Source: CADEDV01 sp964596345 (GTDB lineage: Bacteria; Bacteroidota; Bacteroidia; Chitinophagales; Chitinophagaceae). From it: a stretch of 64,000 bases of DNA. Shown here piece by piece: positions 42,658 through 51,671 of this stretch (position 1 is its first letter; every line of letters starts with the position of its first letter). The position numbers were made by a program, and so were the translations under genes. The notes beneath the pieces are model-generated. The model made no database searches. It saw only the letters and a list, made by a program, of their open reading frames with translations, and was not told where the DNA came from. The stretch spans positions 1 to 64,000 of the forward strand of contig CAZQSZ010000001.1 in NCBI GenBank assembly GCA_964596345.1, read 5' to 3'.

Positions 42658-42894
42658 ATGTGGCAGGAAAAGGATCATAAACTCTACCGGAAATTCCGGT
42701 TCAACAATTTCAGTGAAGCCTTTGCTTTCATGACGAGAGTGGCCATCGAAGCCGAGAAAATGGATCATCATCCCTTCTGGACCAATGTATATAATACCGT
42801 GGAGATATGGTTAAGCACCCACGATGCCGGGGATATTGTAACAGAAAAAGATCACCAGTTGGCTGCTAAAATTGATACCCTGTTAAAGCAGTAA
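42658..42894 (+). CDS. phhB: Pterin-4-alpha-carbinolamine dehydratase
   Basis: A 78-residue small enzyme that regenerates tetrahydropterin by dehydrating 4a-hydroxytetrahydrobiopterin. The signature is MDHHPFWTNVYNTVEIWLSTHDAG, with the paired catalytic His and the third His in THD. It is shorter than the usual ~95-110 residues at the N-terminus, where it starts directly with MWQEKDHKLYRKFRF. No aromatic hydroxylase is visible in the window; a molybdopterin-related role is possible. Confidence 0.87.
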   Translation: MWQEKDHKLYRKFRFNNFSEAFAFMTRVAIEAEKMDHHPFWTNVYNTVEIWLSTHDAGDIVTEKDHQLAAKIDTLLKQ

Positions 42895-42900
42895 GCTGCC

Positions 42901-43818
42901 ATGCCACTCGCATCTACGATATTAATGGTTCGCCCGGCAGCCTTTGGCTTTAATACAGAGACGGCCACCAATAATTATTTTCAAACGAACCCCGGCATCA
43001 GTAAAGAAGAATTACAACAAACCGCACTGGCCGAGTTTGACAATATGCTGCAAACGCTCCGCCATCATTCTATCCATGTAATAGTTATAGAAGATACGAA
43101 AGAACCTCCCAAGCCGGATGCAGTCTTCCCCAACAACTGGCTCAGCACAACCCCTGAAGGATTAGTGATCGTATTCCCGATGTATGCCCCGAACAGGAGG
43201 GCGGAGAAAAGGGATGATATACTGGAACAACTGGCAAAAGAATTTGTGGTAAAAGATGTACAGGACTGGAGTGAATACGAAGTGGAAGGCCGATTTTTAG
43301 AAGGTACCGGCAGTATGGTGATTGATCATGAGGAGAAAATGATCTTTGCTTGTATTTCTGAACGGACCAGTATGCCGTTGCTGGAAAAATTTGCCAGTAC
43401 AAATCATTACCAGGCCATTGTTTTTTTGGCCACGGATAAAAAGGGTAATCCTGTTTATCATACCAACGTGGTGATGGCAATGGGGGATGGTTTTTGTGTG
43501 TTATGTGAAGAAGCGATTGAAGAAGAGTGGGAACTCATTGCTGTCCGGCAATTACTCCAATCAACCGGGCATACCATTATCCCGATAACAAGAGACCAGA
43601 TGCATGCATTTGCAGGGAATATGCTGGAAGTAAAAAATACAAAGGGTGAAAACATATTGGTGCTGAGCCAGGCCGCCTTCAATTCCCTGCGCAAAGACCA
43701 GAAGACCATCCTGGAAGGGTATGCAAAATTATTACCCGTTGCCGTACCAACGATTGAAGCGGTGGAAGGCGGCAGTGTAAGGTGTATGATGGCCGAGATT
43801 TTTTTGGCAAAAAAATAA
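42901..43818 (+). CDS. ctlX: CtlX-like guanidino-modifying hydrolase
   Basis: A 305-residue alpha/beta-propeller protein of the amidinotransferase/arginine-deiminase superfamily, closest in pattern to citrulline-utilisation hydrolase CtlX. Features: ILMVRPAAFGFN at the N-terminus, PDAVFPNNW (substrate Asp), GRFLEGTGSMV, VYHTNVVMAMGDGF (catalytic His) and GGSVRCMMAEIF with the nucleophile Cys near residue 295. It follows phhB by 6 nt. Confidence 0.85.
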   Translation: MPLASTILMVRPAAFGFNTETATNNYFQTNPGISKEELQQTALAEFDNMLQTLRHHSIHVIVIEDTKEPPKPDAVFPNNWLSTTPEGLVIVFPMYAPNRRAEKRDDILEQLAKEFVVKDVQDWSEYEVEGRFLEGTGSMVIDHEEKMIFACISERTSMPLLEKFASTNHYQAIVFLATDKKGNPVYHTNVVMAMGDGFCVLCEEAIEEEWELIAVRQLLQSTGHTIIPITRDQMHAFAGNMLEVKNTKGENILVLSQAAFNSLRKDQKTILEGYAKLLPVAVPTIEAVEGGSVRCMMAEIFLAKK

Positions 43819-43825
43819 AAGCCGT

Positions 43826-44335
43826 TTAGTATTTATCCCCCAACTTAAATTCTCTCAGCAAGGTCCACTCTTTTCCTTCTTCCTGTTCGATGAGGCTGAT
43901 GGTTTGAAATTTTAATGTACCAGGAAAACGATTGGCTTTGAGCTGGTTAAATATTGCATCTGTACAGGTTGCGTTTCGGGGATGCAGGATAGTAATATGT
44001 GGTTCATGTAACCTCGGCTGCTCCATTATTCCCGTTAGAACAGCCTTTCTTAATTGATGAAACGATTTAGTACTTCCTATTGCCGGCAGCAAAACGCCTT
44101 TTCCTTCGGAGAAACGCACCACTTCTCCAAAATTAATGGTAATGACAGGCTCATTTAATGATTCAAGGTTCTTCAATACTTTTTCTATAGGTACAATTTC
44201 ATCTTCCCTGCATAAAGTAACATGTGCTTTTATCAATGCTGCCTGTTCGGGATTAAATTGGTTGCGGATCAATTCAATGATCAACGTATCCTTTTCATCA
44301 GGAAAAAGAGTTAGTTGTTGTCGTTTTTTACTCAC
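43826..44335 (-). CDS. 2'-5' RNA ligase/phosphoesterase family protein
   Basis: A 169-residue 2H-phosphoesterase-like protein with two H-x-T/S motifs: KAHVTLCRED (about residues 35-44) and PHITILHPRNA (about 111-121). Members cyclise or open 2'-5' or cyclic nucleotide phosphates. Specific substrate unknown. It is the last gene of a minus-strand run. Confidence 0.78.
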   Translation of the reverse strand: MSKKRQQLTLFPDEKDTLIIELIRNQFNPEQAALIKAHVTLCREDEIVPIEKVLKNLESLNEPVITINFGEVVRFSEGKGVLLPAIGSTKSFHQLRKAVLTGIMEQPRLHEPHITILHPRNATCTDAIFNQLKANRFPGTLKFQTISLIEQEEGKEWTLLREFKLGDKY

Positions 44336-44369
44336 AAAAAGTTACTTGTGTAATTCTGTTAGTGATTGA

Positions 44370-44894
44370 TTACCGCTGTTTCAGCAACTCCAGATGGTGC
44401 TCATTGTGATATATTGTAAACAACAGCATTTCCCGAAGGGTCAGTTTTCCCAATAAAGGGTGCGGCAGGATATACTGATCAAGGGCTTCTTCGCTTTGCT
44501 GTTCAATTTTTCTGAACAGCTTTTCTTTTTGAAAGGTGTATTTTTTGATCAGCGATTCTTTTTGTTCAAACAAAATAACAGGCGGAATGAAACGACCGCT
44601 GGCCCGGCCACCGGCGGCGAGTTTTGCTTTGTATTTAGCCACCACTTCCTCATACGTACGGGAAGGGCGGTTGGCTTTGCCGAATAATAAACGAAGGATA
44701 AATTTCGGTAAACTATAAGCAGGTTGCAGTGGCTGTATCGCTTTGACCAGGTGATCCAGGTTTTGCCCGGCACTCCATTTATTATTGGGAGTGGCTTCAA
44801 AAGAGGGCTTATCCAGCCTGGTTATAAAATCGTTGAAGGCAGTTATTTTTTCATCCAGTTCCCGGATGATCTCCTGTTTGTTATGAATAGGCAT
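44370..44894 (-). CDS. DinB-like four-helix protein
   Basis: A 174-residue DinB/YfiT-type helical bundle. Putative metal ligands: His in KWSAGQNLDHLVKAI (first helix end) and the final HNEHHLELLKQR with two His residues. Many such proteins use thiols such as bacillithiol for detoxification. Role here unknown. It starts 8 nt after the GNAT gene. Confidence 0.75.
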   Translation of the reverse strand: MPIHNKQEIIRELDEKITAFNDFITRLDKPSFEATPNNKWSAGQNLDHLVKAIQPLQPAYSLPKFILRLLFGKANRPSRTYEEVVAKYKAKLAAGGRASGRFIPPVILFEQKESLIKKYTFQKEKLFRKIEQQSEEALDQYILPHPLLGKLTLREMLLFTIYHNEHHLELLKQR

Positions 44895-44902
44895 TTCTAA
44901 AG

Positions 44903-45364
44903 TTACTGTTCTTTACGGAAGTCTTTTTCAAAACAAACACTGTTTTCCACCCCTTCATATTTTCCAAAATTGGGGATGATCGTATAGTTATTTCTTTGAT
45001 ACATAGCAATGGCTTCGGGTTGGTTCCTGCCGGTTTCGAGTATGCATTTTTGATAACCCAATTCCCGGCACCAGTTCTCCAGCTCAGACAACACAATAGA
45101 AGCAATACCTTTTCTCCGGTGTTGCAGCGGGACGAACATCCGCTTCACCTCTATGGTGTCACCTGTATAAGCCCGTAGGGCACCACAACCCACGGCTTCA
45201 TTATTTTCCCAGGCTAGAATAACATGTTTGATATGATCGGTCTTATTCAGTTGTGCATAGAACGCATGTTCTTCACCATCCCTTATTTGCAATTCAAGAT
45301 CCAGGGCTTTTACCAGTTCCTGGAAGGCGGGATCGTTGGAGTTGGTTCTTGAGGTGCTGATCAT
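44903..45364 (-). CDS. GNAT family N-acetyltransferase
   Basis: A 153-residue acetyltransferase. Motif A VKRMFVPLQHRRKGIASIVLSELENWC with Q/RxxGxA, then YQKCILETGRNQPEAIAMYQRNNY. Substrate unknown. Part of the minus-strand cluster starting at mnmH. Confidence 0.85.
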   Translation of the reverse strand: MISTSRTNSNDPAFQELVKALDLELQIRDGEEHAFYAQLNKTDHIKHVILAWENNEAVGCGALRAYTGDTIEVKRMFVPLQHRRKGIASIVLSELENWCRELGYQKCILETGRNQPEAIAMYQRNNYTIIPNFGKYEGVENSVCFEKDFRKEQ

Positions 45365-45389
45365 TTTTGAATGTATCGGTCAATTAAAA

Positions 45390-46469
45390 TTATCCGGTAA
45401 TTGTTTTCACATACACTCTTTTCTCCCCCGCAGCCACCATCTTTCCAACAGGCTCCGTAAAATCTATCAATCCATTTTTACCCAGTAAAGCCTTTACTTC
45501 TTCCAACGCCTTTTCTTGTACAGCGATCAGCAGGCCGCCATTGGTTTGCGGGTCGGGCAATAGTTTAAAAGCTTCCGCCACATTCACTCCTTTTTCAAAT
45601 TTTACTTTCTCACCATAGCTGCTCCAGTTGCGGGTGGTGCCATCAGGGAATATGCCCTGGGCGATACAATCCTTCACAGCGGGAATAGCAGGGATTTTTT
45701 CATAAAAGATCTCCGCACTCAGGCCACTGCCTTCTGCCATTTCTATCAGGTGGCCGAGCAAACCAAAGCCGGTTACATCGGTCATGGCATGCACGCCGTT
45801 TATTTTTCCAAGCTCTTCGCCCAGTTTGTTCAATGTGGTCATTTGCTTTACGATCACGGGTAATATTTCTTCCTTCAGCAACCCTCTTTTTTGCGCCGTG
45901 GATAAAATACCAACACCCAATGGTTTGGTGAGGAATAAATGATCACCTTCCTGTGCGGTATTGTTTTGCTTCAGGTTTTCAATGGGAACTATGCCCGTTA
46001 CTGCCAAACCAAAAATAGGTTCGGGTGAATCAATACTATGTCCTCCAGCTAAAGGGATACCGGCTTCTGCGCAAATGGTACGGCCGCCCTCCACCACCCG
46101 TTGTGCCACGTCGGGAGACAATTTGTTCACCGGCCAGCCGAGGATAGCGATCGCCATCAAAGGCTTTCCACCCATGGCATATACATCACTGATCGAATTG
46201 GCTGCGGCAATTCTTCCAAAATCAAAAGCATCATCTACGATCGGCATAAAGAAATCGGTGGTGGAGATCAATGCCATTCCATTCCCGAGATCATAAGCTG
46301 CCGCATCATCTTTACTGTGATTGCCGACCAGCAGGTTCCGATGATCGGGCATGGCGATATTAGTTTTCAGGATCTCATCCAATACTTTCGGAGCGATTTT
46401 GCAGCCACAGCCTGCACCATGTGAGAATTTCGTAAGTTTTATTACGGGAACGTCTGTTTGTGTTGTCAT
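45390..46469 (-). CDS. selD: Selenide, water dikinase
   Basis: A 359-residue enzyme that makes selenophosphate from selenide and ATP. The catalytic loop is FSHGAGCGCKIAPKVL with Cys21 (equivalent to the Cys/Sec17 residue of E. coli) and Lys24. ATP/Mg ligands are in NHSKDDAAAYDL, STTDFF and AAANSISDVYAMGG. No Sec codon is present at position 21: it is a Cys. The nearby mnmH consumes the product. The run mnmH-unknown-esterase-selD is on one strand with spacings below 35 bp. Confidence 0.95.
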   Translation of the reverse strand: MTTQTDVPVIKLTKFSHGAGCGCKIAPKVLDEILKTNIAMPDHRNLLVGNHSKDDAAAYDLGNGMALISTTDFFMPIVDDAFDFGRIAAANSISDVYAMGGKPLMAIAILGWPVNKLSPDVAQRVVEGGRTICAEAGIPLAGGHSIDSPEPIFGLAVTGIVPIENLKQNNTAQEGDHLFLTKPLGVGILSTAQKRGLLKEEILPVIVKQMTTLNKLGEELGKINGVHAMTDVTGFGLLGHLIEMAEGSGLSAEIFYEKIPAIPAVKDCIAQGIFPDGTTRNWSSYGEKVKFEKGVNVAEAFKLLPDPQTNGGLLIAVQEKALEEVKALLGKNGLIDFTEPVGKMVAAGEKRVYVKTITG

Positions 46470-46499
46470 AAATAAAATTCTGCCTGCAAGTTAAAGGCA

Positions 46500-47288
46500 T
46501 TATTTGAGGGACTCAAATATCCTGTCCACCGCGGGTTTGCGGATGCTGAAATGGTTGGCATTCCCGATCTCGTCTTTTTTGATCGTAAAGCCGGCATATT
46601 TTCTATCCGTGGTGGTTTTAAAAAAAGCTCTGGAGGAATAGAGGACCTTGTTTAAAAATTCCAGCCCGCCAACATAGATCGTTACATTGGCTTTTAACGC
46701 TTTCGACTTTTTGAAATAGGCTTCTTCGATCTTGTCCAGTTCATAGTAGTTGGCCCAGATGGAAGGACTGATGGCAAAATGCCTGTCGAACAGTTTATCA
46801 TCTTTAAACAGGGTGTACAAACAAAATAACCCGCCAAAAGAATGGCCGATGAATACCCGGTCCTTTTTATTGCTGTATTTCTTTTCGATCCTTGGGATCA
46901 GCTCTTTTTGCAGGAAGAGATAGAACTTGTCTGCCTTACCAAAATTGGTCTCCACATTTTTAGAAATATCGGAAGGAATAAAATCCCGGGGTCGTTTATC
47001 ATGCCAGTCGCCAATATGGGAAATGGCGATAATGACACAGTTGGAAGGAATGGTCGCTTTCCAGCTATCGCTTTTGCCGAGGATATAATCACCGATACCG
47101 ATGGAGCCATCGGTGATATACACATGATGGTATTTATTTTTATCGGAATAACCGGCTGGTTTTCTGACTGTGATAACATAAGCATCTTTGACATGACCGG
47201 AATAAACCGTATCCACTTCTGTTACCTGTGAAAAGCTGTTACCCGTAATAAGCGTTGCAAGTAATAAAAGAAGAAATGATCGTATCAT
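46500..47288 (-). CDS. Exported esterase-like alpha/beta hydrolase
   Basis: A 262-residue secreted hydrolase of the esterase D/enterochelin esterase-like group. Signal peptide FLLLLLATLITGNSFSQ. Nucleophile elbow GHSFGGLFCLYTL with Ser, preceded by VYITDGSIGIGDY; the C-terminal His is probably in NANHFSIRKPAVD. Could cleave siderophore or acetyl esters; substrate unknown. Confidence 0.8.
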   Translation of the reverse strand: MIRSFLLLLLATLITGNSFSQVTEVDTVYSGHVKDAYVITVRKPAGYSDKNKYHHVYITDGSIGIGDYILGKSDSWKATIPSNCVIIAISHIGDWHDKRPRDFIPSDISKNVETNFGKADKFYLFLQKELIPRIEKKYSNKKDRVFIGHSFGGLFCLYTLFKDDKLFDRHFAISPSIWANYYELDKIEEAYFKKSKALKANVTIYVGGLEFLNKVLYSSRAFFKTTTDRKYAGFTIKKDEIGNANHFSIRKPAVDRIFESLK

Positions 47289-47296
47289 TCTTCAAT

Positions 47297-48832
47297 TTAC
47301 TTTTTTCTCCGGAATGTGATCGCCGCATTCTTGTTAAGATCAGCACTGAAACGGACCTGGTATCTTTCTTCACCATCATAGACCATCAGCAGGCCGGTAT
47401 TAGGCGGATATTTACCGAGGTTCTCTGCATAGAGTACCAGTGTCATTTCTTCCTGCCCGGGAGCGATATAGATCGTTTTCTTGATGGATGTTGTTTTCAA
47501 ACCCTGTTTGGCCCAGAATAGTTCACCGTTCAGCAACACACTTACCGTATCGCCGTCCACTTCACCATTATCATACAGGGCAATCACCAAACTATCATTC
47601 ATGAAGTTGATCGTTTGGGGAGTTTCTGTTTTTCTTTCTGCAATAAAGGTTGCCGCACCGGCATGATCAGCGACCGGCTTTTTGATCTCCGCAGCAACCA
47701 GTACGGGTTGTGTGGGAGTTGTAACCGTGGCCGGAATTACGGGTGCTTCTTTTTTTACAACAACCGGCGGTGTGGTAACCGCAGGAACTACTTTCTTTTC
47801 TTCAGGTTTTGCTATTGCCTTTTCAGGAACAACGGTTGCAGGTACTGTTCTTTTTACCACATCTGCCTGGTTATTCGTAACACTGTTTGCCGGTTGTTCA
47901 ATCGTTTTTTGCGCTTCTACTTTTGCAACCGCAACGGGTTGTTGCGCTTCTGTATTTTTGGTAACAGGAGGAGTAGTTATTGTTTTTGCCACAGGTTGTT
48001 CCGGTTGTTTGGTATTGGCAAACGGATCACTGATCGCTGGCGTTGCTTTGGTTTCAGTAGCAACTGTTGTTTTTGTTTCTTCCGCCGCCGGGGTTTTTTC
48101 TTCAATAACAGGTTTCGTGGTTTTTACAATTGGTTTTTCAGCATCAGTTGGTTTCTTCCCGGTGGCAACGATCTCTGGTTTTATTACAGAATTTTTTTCA
48201 ACAGGTTTGTTTTCTGTTTTAGCAACGACAGGAATTTCTTTTGCAGGAGCCGGATTTTTAACCGGCGGTGCTGATCTGACAATGGCTTCTTTTTCGGCCG
48301 CCTTTTTTTTGGCTTCCGCATAAAATGGCATTTCATTATCAAGCTTCAGTTCTTCCAGGTGCGGGAAGAGCTTGGAAATTTCATAATCCTTTTCTTCTTT
48401 CAATGCTACTTTACCGGAGATGGTATAATATTTTCTGGTCTTTGTTGTTTTCCAGTCACCGGATAAATACCAGGTGCTGTCGGATTCATTTCTGCGGAAG
48501 GTGCTGATCACTCTTACTTTCTTCTCCGGCTTTTTAGGAAAATTGTGGGAGATCACATAATCATCTTTTACCTCGCAGATATCTCCTTCAATTGTTCCCC
48601 TTACCCTTTTGATGATATAGTACAATGTATCGTTGACAAAAAAAGTGCTGCGGGAATAACCCATCACTTTTCCCTTGTATTCAGACAACGCAATTTCAAA
48701 AGATTCATCTTTACGAACCGTATTGCTGTCATTGCTCAATGTACCCATCCATAAACCGGAAAGTTGTTGTGCAAAAAAAGAAAGCGGGGAAAATGCCAGC
48801 AGCAGGACCAGGATCAGCTTAAGGTTTTTCAT
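47297..48832 (-). CDS. Secreted protein with long Pro/Thr/Lys/Ala-rich linker
   Basis: A 511-residue exported protein of unknown function. Signal peptide KLILVLLLAFSPLSFFAQQ. An N-terminal beta-rich domain (about 20-150, LSGLWMGTLSNDSN) is followed by roughly 220 residues of low-complexity Pro/Thr/Val/Lys/Ala/Glu sequence. A C-terminal beta-sandwich-like domain (about 400-511; MNDSLVIALYDNGEVDGDTVSVLLNG) resembles domains that display ligand-binding or anchoring folds. Its ATG (M13 of the longer frame) overlaps the mnmH 3' end by 14 bp; the longer frame has no signal peptide. Confidence 0.65.
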   Translation of the reverse strand: MKNLKLILVLLLAFSPLSFFAQQLSGLWMGTLSNDSNTVRKDESFEIALSEYKGKVMGYSRSTFFVNDTLYYIIKRVRGTIEGDICEVKDDYVISHNFPKKPEKKVRVISTFRRNESDSTWYLSGDWKTTKTRKYYTISGKVALKEEKDYEISKLFPHLEELKLDNEMPFYAEAKKKAAEKEAIVRSAPPVKNPAPAKEIPVVAKTENKPVEKNSVIKPEIVATGKKPTDAEKPIVKTTKPVIEEKTPAAEETKTTVATETKATPAISDPFANTKQPEQPVAKTITTPPVTKNTEAQQPVAVAKVEAQKTIEQPANSVTNNQADVVKRTVPATVVPEKAIAKPEEKKVVPAVTTPPVVVKKEAPVIPATVTTPTQPVLVAAEIKKPVADHAGAATFIAERKTETPQTINFMNDSLVIALYDNGEVDGDTVSVLLNGELFWAKQGLKTTSIKKTIYIAPGQEEMTLVLYAENLGKYPPNTGLLMVYDGEERYQVRFSADLNKNAAITFRRKK

Positions 48833-49925
48833 ATTGATGTTGTAGTGCTGCCAGCAGCAGGCCGGCATTGTCAGCGGAAACAGTTTTACAATCTATCGTA
48901 TGTAATAACGTTTCCAGCCCTTCCCGATTGTGTAACCCCTTGAAATAAAACTTGTCGTAATATTTCAGCAAAATGCGGAAACTTTCGGGGGTATTCCCCT
49001 CTTCCAGCAACTGGATGGCGGTTTTGGCGTTCAGTCCGCCCAGCTTTTCTTTGATACGGCCAATGGCATCAATGAGTTTTTGCCGGTCCAGTTGACCGTA
49101 TTCTTCCGTGATATGTTGTAAGCGTTCTTCAAACGGAATATCCAGGAAGTAAACAGGTGACCGGCGCATGGTTTTCCAGAGTTCATGCGGAATATTGACC
49201 AGGCCGATGCGCTGCGATTCGTCTTCAAGCCAGGTGCCCCCCGGTGTTGACCCATGGCTCTTAGCTCTTAGCTCGCAACCTAACCTGTTTTCAAACATTT
49301 CCTGTGTGGGTTGTTCCGGCATCCCGATATTGCCAAATGCCGACCCTTTGTGATTCGCTAACCCCTCCAGATCAATAACAGCAGCCCCCTTTTCCTGTAA
49401 AGCTTTTAGAGTTTCTGTTTTACCCGAACCGGTATAGCCGCCAATGATGTTGAAGGGAAAAGATTGTTTGAACGTATCCAGCACATAATTGCGGAAACTT
49501 TTATAACCACCGGCCAGTGTGTACACTTTAAACCCATACATATCCAGTAGCCAGGAAACAGCGCCGCTGCGCATACCCCCCCGCCAGCAGTAAATAAGCA
49601 GGATTCTGGAATTGGGAATTTGTACCTGTTTACCGGAGTGCTCCTCCTCAAACCCCAATACCTTTTTACTAATTCCCTCCGCCTCCTCCACCATCTTCCG
49701 CATCTTGGGTCCGAAATAATCGAGACCAACCTTAATTGCCTTCTCCCGGCTTTGCTGTTTATAAGTGGTGCCGACTACTTTTCGTTCTTCATCGCTGAAC
49801 AAAGGCAGCGAGTGAGCACCGGGAATATGTGCATGGTTATATTCTCCCGGCGAACGGACATCAATAACAGGATGCTCTTTAGCCAGTGCCAGGAATTTTT
49901 CAATATGTATTCTTTCAACAGCCAT
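48819..49925 (-). CDS. mnmH: tRNA 2-selenouridine synthase
   Basis: A 368-residue protein (SelU/YbbB). An N-terminal rhodanese domain has the active Cys113 (IYCWRGGMRSG). The P-loop domain has GYTGSGKT (163-170), IDLEGLANHKGSAFG and WLEDESQRIGLVNIP. It exchanges the 2-thio sulfur of U34 in tRNA(Lys,Glu,Gln) for selenium from selenophosphate, supplied by SelD. Between FENRL and WLEDESQ lies GCELRAKSHGSTPGGT, whose DNA contains two tandem CTAAGAG heptamers. The conserved motifs on both sides are intact. Confidence 0.95.
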   Translation of the reverse strand: MAVERIHIEKFLALAKEHPVIDVRSPGEYNHAHIPGAHSLPLFSDEERKVVGTTYKQQSREKAIKVGLDYFGPKMRKMVEEAEGISKKVLGFEEEHSGKQVQIPNSRILLIYCWRGGMRSGAVSWLLDMYGFKVYTLAGGYKSFRNYVLDTFKQSFPFNIIGGYTGSGKTETLKALQEKGAAVIDLEGLANHKGSAFGNIGMPEQPTQEMFENRLGCELRAKSHGSTPGGTWLEDESQRIGLVNIPHELWKTMRRSPVYFLDIPFEERLQHITEEYGQLDRQKLIDAIGRIKEKLGGLNAKTAIQLLEEGNTPESFRILLKYYDKFYFKGLHNREGLETLLHTIDCKTVSADNAGLLLAALQHQYEKP

Positions 49926-49987
49926 CAGGACAATAAGCCAATCGGAAAATTAATCAATTTGAGAAGGAATAAAGAAGACCGAATTAA

Positions 49988-50016
49988 AAAAGCTGTTCCG
50001 GGTAGGAACAGCTTTT
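49988..50016 (-). terminator. Intrinsic terminator of rho
   Basis: A 12-bp perfect stem (49988-49999 with 50005-50016), 5-nt loop, followed by T-run on the minus strand. It begins about 26 nt after the rho stop. Confidence 0.85.
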
Positions 50017-50042
50017 CATTGACGAATTATCTAATTGGCAAA

Positions 50043-51671
50043 TTAACGATTCATACTTGCCAGGAACTCTTCATTGTTCTTTGTTCCTTTCATCCGGTTC
50101 TGCAATTCCCGCATCGCTTCCTCAGCATTCATATCGGTTAAATACACACGGAGCAGGTTCATACGTTGCAGCACATCCCTGTCGAGTAACAGGTCATCAC
50201 GACGGGTGGATGATGCCACCAGGTCAATGGCAGGATAGATACGTTTGTTGGCCAGGCGACGGTCCAGTTGCAATTCCATATTACCGGTTCCTTTGAATTC
50301 TTCAAAGATCACCTCATCCATTTTACTGCCGGTATCCACCAGTGCAGTAGCAATAATAGTCAGTGAACCGCCATCTTCAATTTTACGGGCAGCACCAAAA
50401 AACTGTTTGGGTTTCTGCATAGCATTTGCTTCCACACCACCGGATAATACTTTACCACTGGATGGGGCTACGGTATTGTGTGCACGGGCCAAACGGGTGA
50501 TTGAGTCTAACAGGATCACCACATCATGTCCGCACTCCACCAGGCGTTTTGCTTTTTGTAAAGCTATCGTAGATACTTTAACGTGTTTCTCTGCCGGTTC
50601 ATCAAAAGTGGAAGCGATCACTTCTCCTTTGATACTGCGTTCCATATCGGTCACCTCTTCGGGACGTTCATCCACCAGCACTACCATCAGGTAACATTCA
50701 GGATGGTTGGCTGCAATGGCATTGGCCACTGCTTTCAGCAACATCGTTTTACCTGTTTTGGGCTGTGCCACGATCAATCCCCGCTGTCCTTTACCAATGG
50801 GGGTAAACAGGTCCATAATACGGGTGGAATAATCAGAAGGCTGTGTAAACAGGTTCAGCTTTTCATACGGGAACAAGGGTGTCAGGTAATCAAACGGAAC
50901 CCGGTCACGAACTTCTTCCGGGCTCTTGTTATTGATCGTATCCACTTTCAGTAAAGCGAAATATTTCTCTCCTTCTTTCGGGGGACGAACGGCACCGTGT
51001 ACGGTATCGCCTGTTTTTAATCCAAACAATTTTATCTGGGAAGGGGAAACATAAACATCATCCGGTGATGATAAATAGTTGTAATCAGAAGAGCGGAGGA
51101 AACCATAACCATCGGGCATCATTTCCAGTACGCCTTCACCCAGTATCACGCCATCGAATTCAATATTGAATTGCTGGTCCCTGCGCTGGGGATATACTTT
51201 ATTGGGAAGATTGCCGCCGGAAGGATTTTCTGCGGACTGCTGTTCCGGTTCACTAACAATCACCGGTTGCGGTACTTCGGATTGAATTGGTTGTTGTTCC
51301 ACCTGTTGATTAGTTTGATCGGCTTCGGGCTCTCTGTCCTCGTGTTTCCTGGCACGGGCTTTCTTGATCGGGGGAGCTTTGTCTTCTTTCTTTACAGGCA
51401 TATTGGGTTTTTTAACGATCGCTTTCTCCTCTCCGCCACTTTCCACCACGGCTTCTTCACTACCGGTGCTGGTGCTGGTCTTGATGATGCGTTTCCGCTT
51501 GCCATCATTACTGGCAGAGGCACCTTTGGAACCGGCAATGGCCTGGCTGTCAAGGATCTTGTAGACGAGACCTTGTTTATCTAATTTTTTGGCGTTGGGT
51601 ATCTTTAACTGCTCGGCTATGTCCAGCAGTTCAGGAACGAGCATATCGTTCAGTTGCAGAATGTCATACAT
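50043..51671 (-). CDS. rho: Transcription termination factor Rho
   Basis: A 542-residue hexameric RNA-dependent ATPase. An N-terminal Rho-N helix bundle (residues 1-45, LNDMLVPELLDIAEQLKIPN), then a long charged, Lys/Gln/Pro-rich insertion (about 55-170) typical of Bacteroidota Rho. The cold-shock-like RNA-binding domain is GVLEMMPDGYGFLRSSDYNYLSSPDDVYVS. The ATPase carries Walker A GLIVAQPKTGKT, LVDERPEEVTDM, and Walker B DVVILLDSITRLARAHN. Confidence 0.97.
   Translation of the reverse strand: MYDILQLNDMLVPELLDIAEQLKIPNAKKLDKQGLVYKILDSQAIAGSKGASASNDGKRKRIIKTSTSTGSEEAVVESGGEEKAIVKKPNMPVKKEDKAPPIKKARARKHEDREPEADQTNQQVEQQPIQSEVPQPVIVSEPEQQSAENPSGGNLPNKVYPQRRDQQFNIEFDGVILGEGVLEMMPDGYGFLRSSDYNYLSSPDDVYVSPSQIKLFGLKTGDTVHGAVRPPKEGEKYFALLKVDTINNKSPEEVRDRVPFDYLTPLFPYEKLNLFTQPSDYSTRIMDLFTPIGKGQRGLIVAQPKTGKTMLLKAVANAIAANHPECYLMVVLVDERPEEVTDMERSIKGEVIASTFDEPAEKHVKVSTIALQKAKRLVECGHDVVILLDSITRLARAHNTVAPSSGKVLSGGVEANAMQKPKQFFGAARKIEDGGSLTIIATALVDTGSKMDEVIFEEFKGTGNMELQLDRRLANKRIYPAIDLVASSTRRDDLLLDRDVLQRMNLLRVYLTDMNAEEAMRELQNRMKGTKNNEEFLASMNR

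Noticed and set aside
45390..46469. Possible selenocysteine in SelD
   Set aside because: The catalytic position (residue 21) is encoded by a Cys codon and no in-frame TGA is present.
47615..48323. Two long plus-strand frames (213-219 codons) opposite the linker-rich secreted protein
   Set aside because: They are antisense shadows of low-complexity Pro/Thr/Lys codons, rich in Gly/Phe/Cys runs, without any family pattern.
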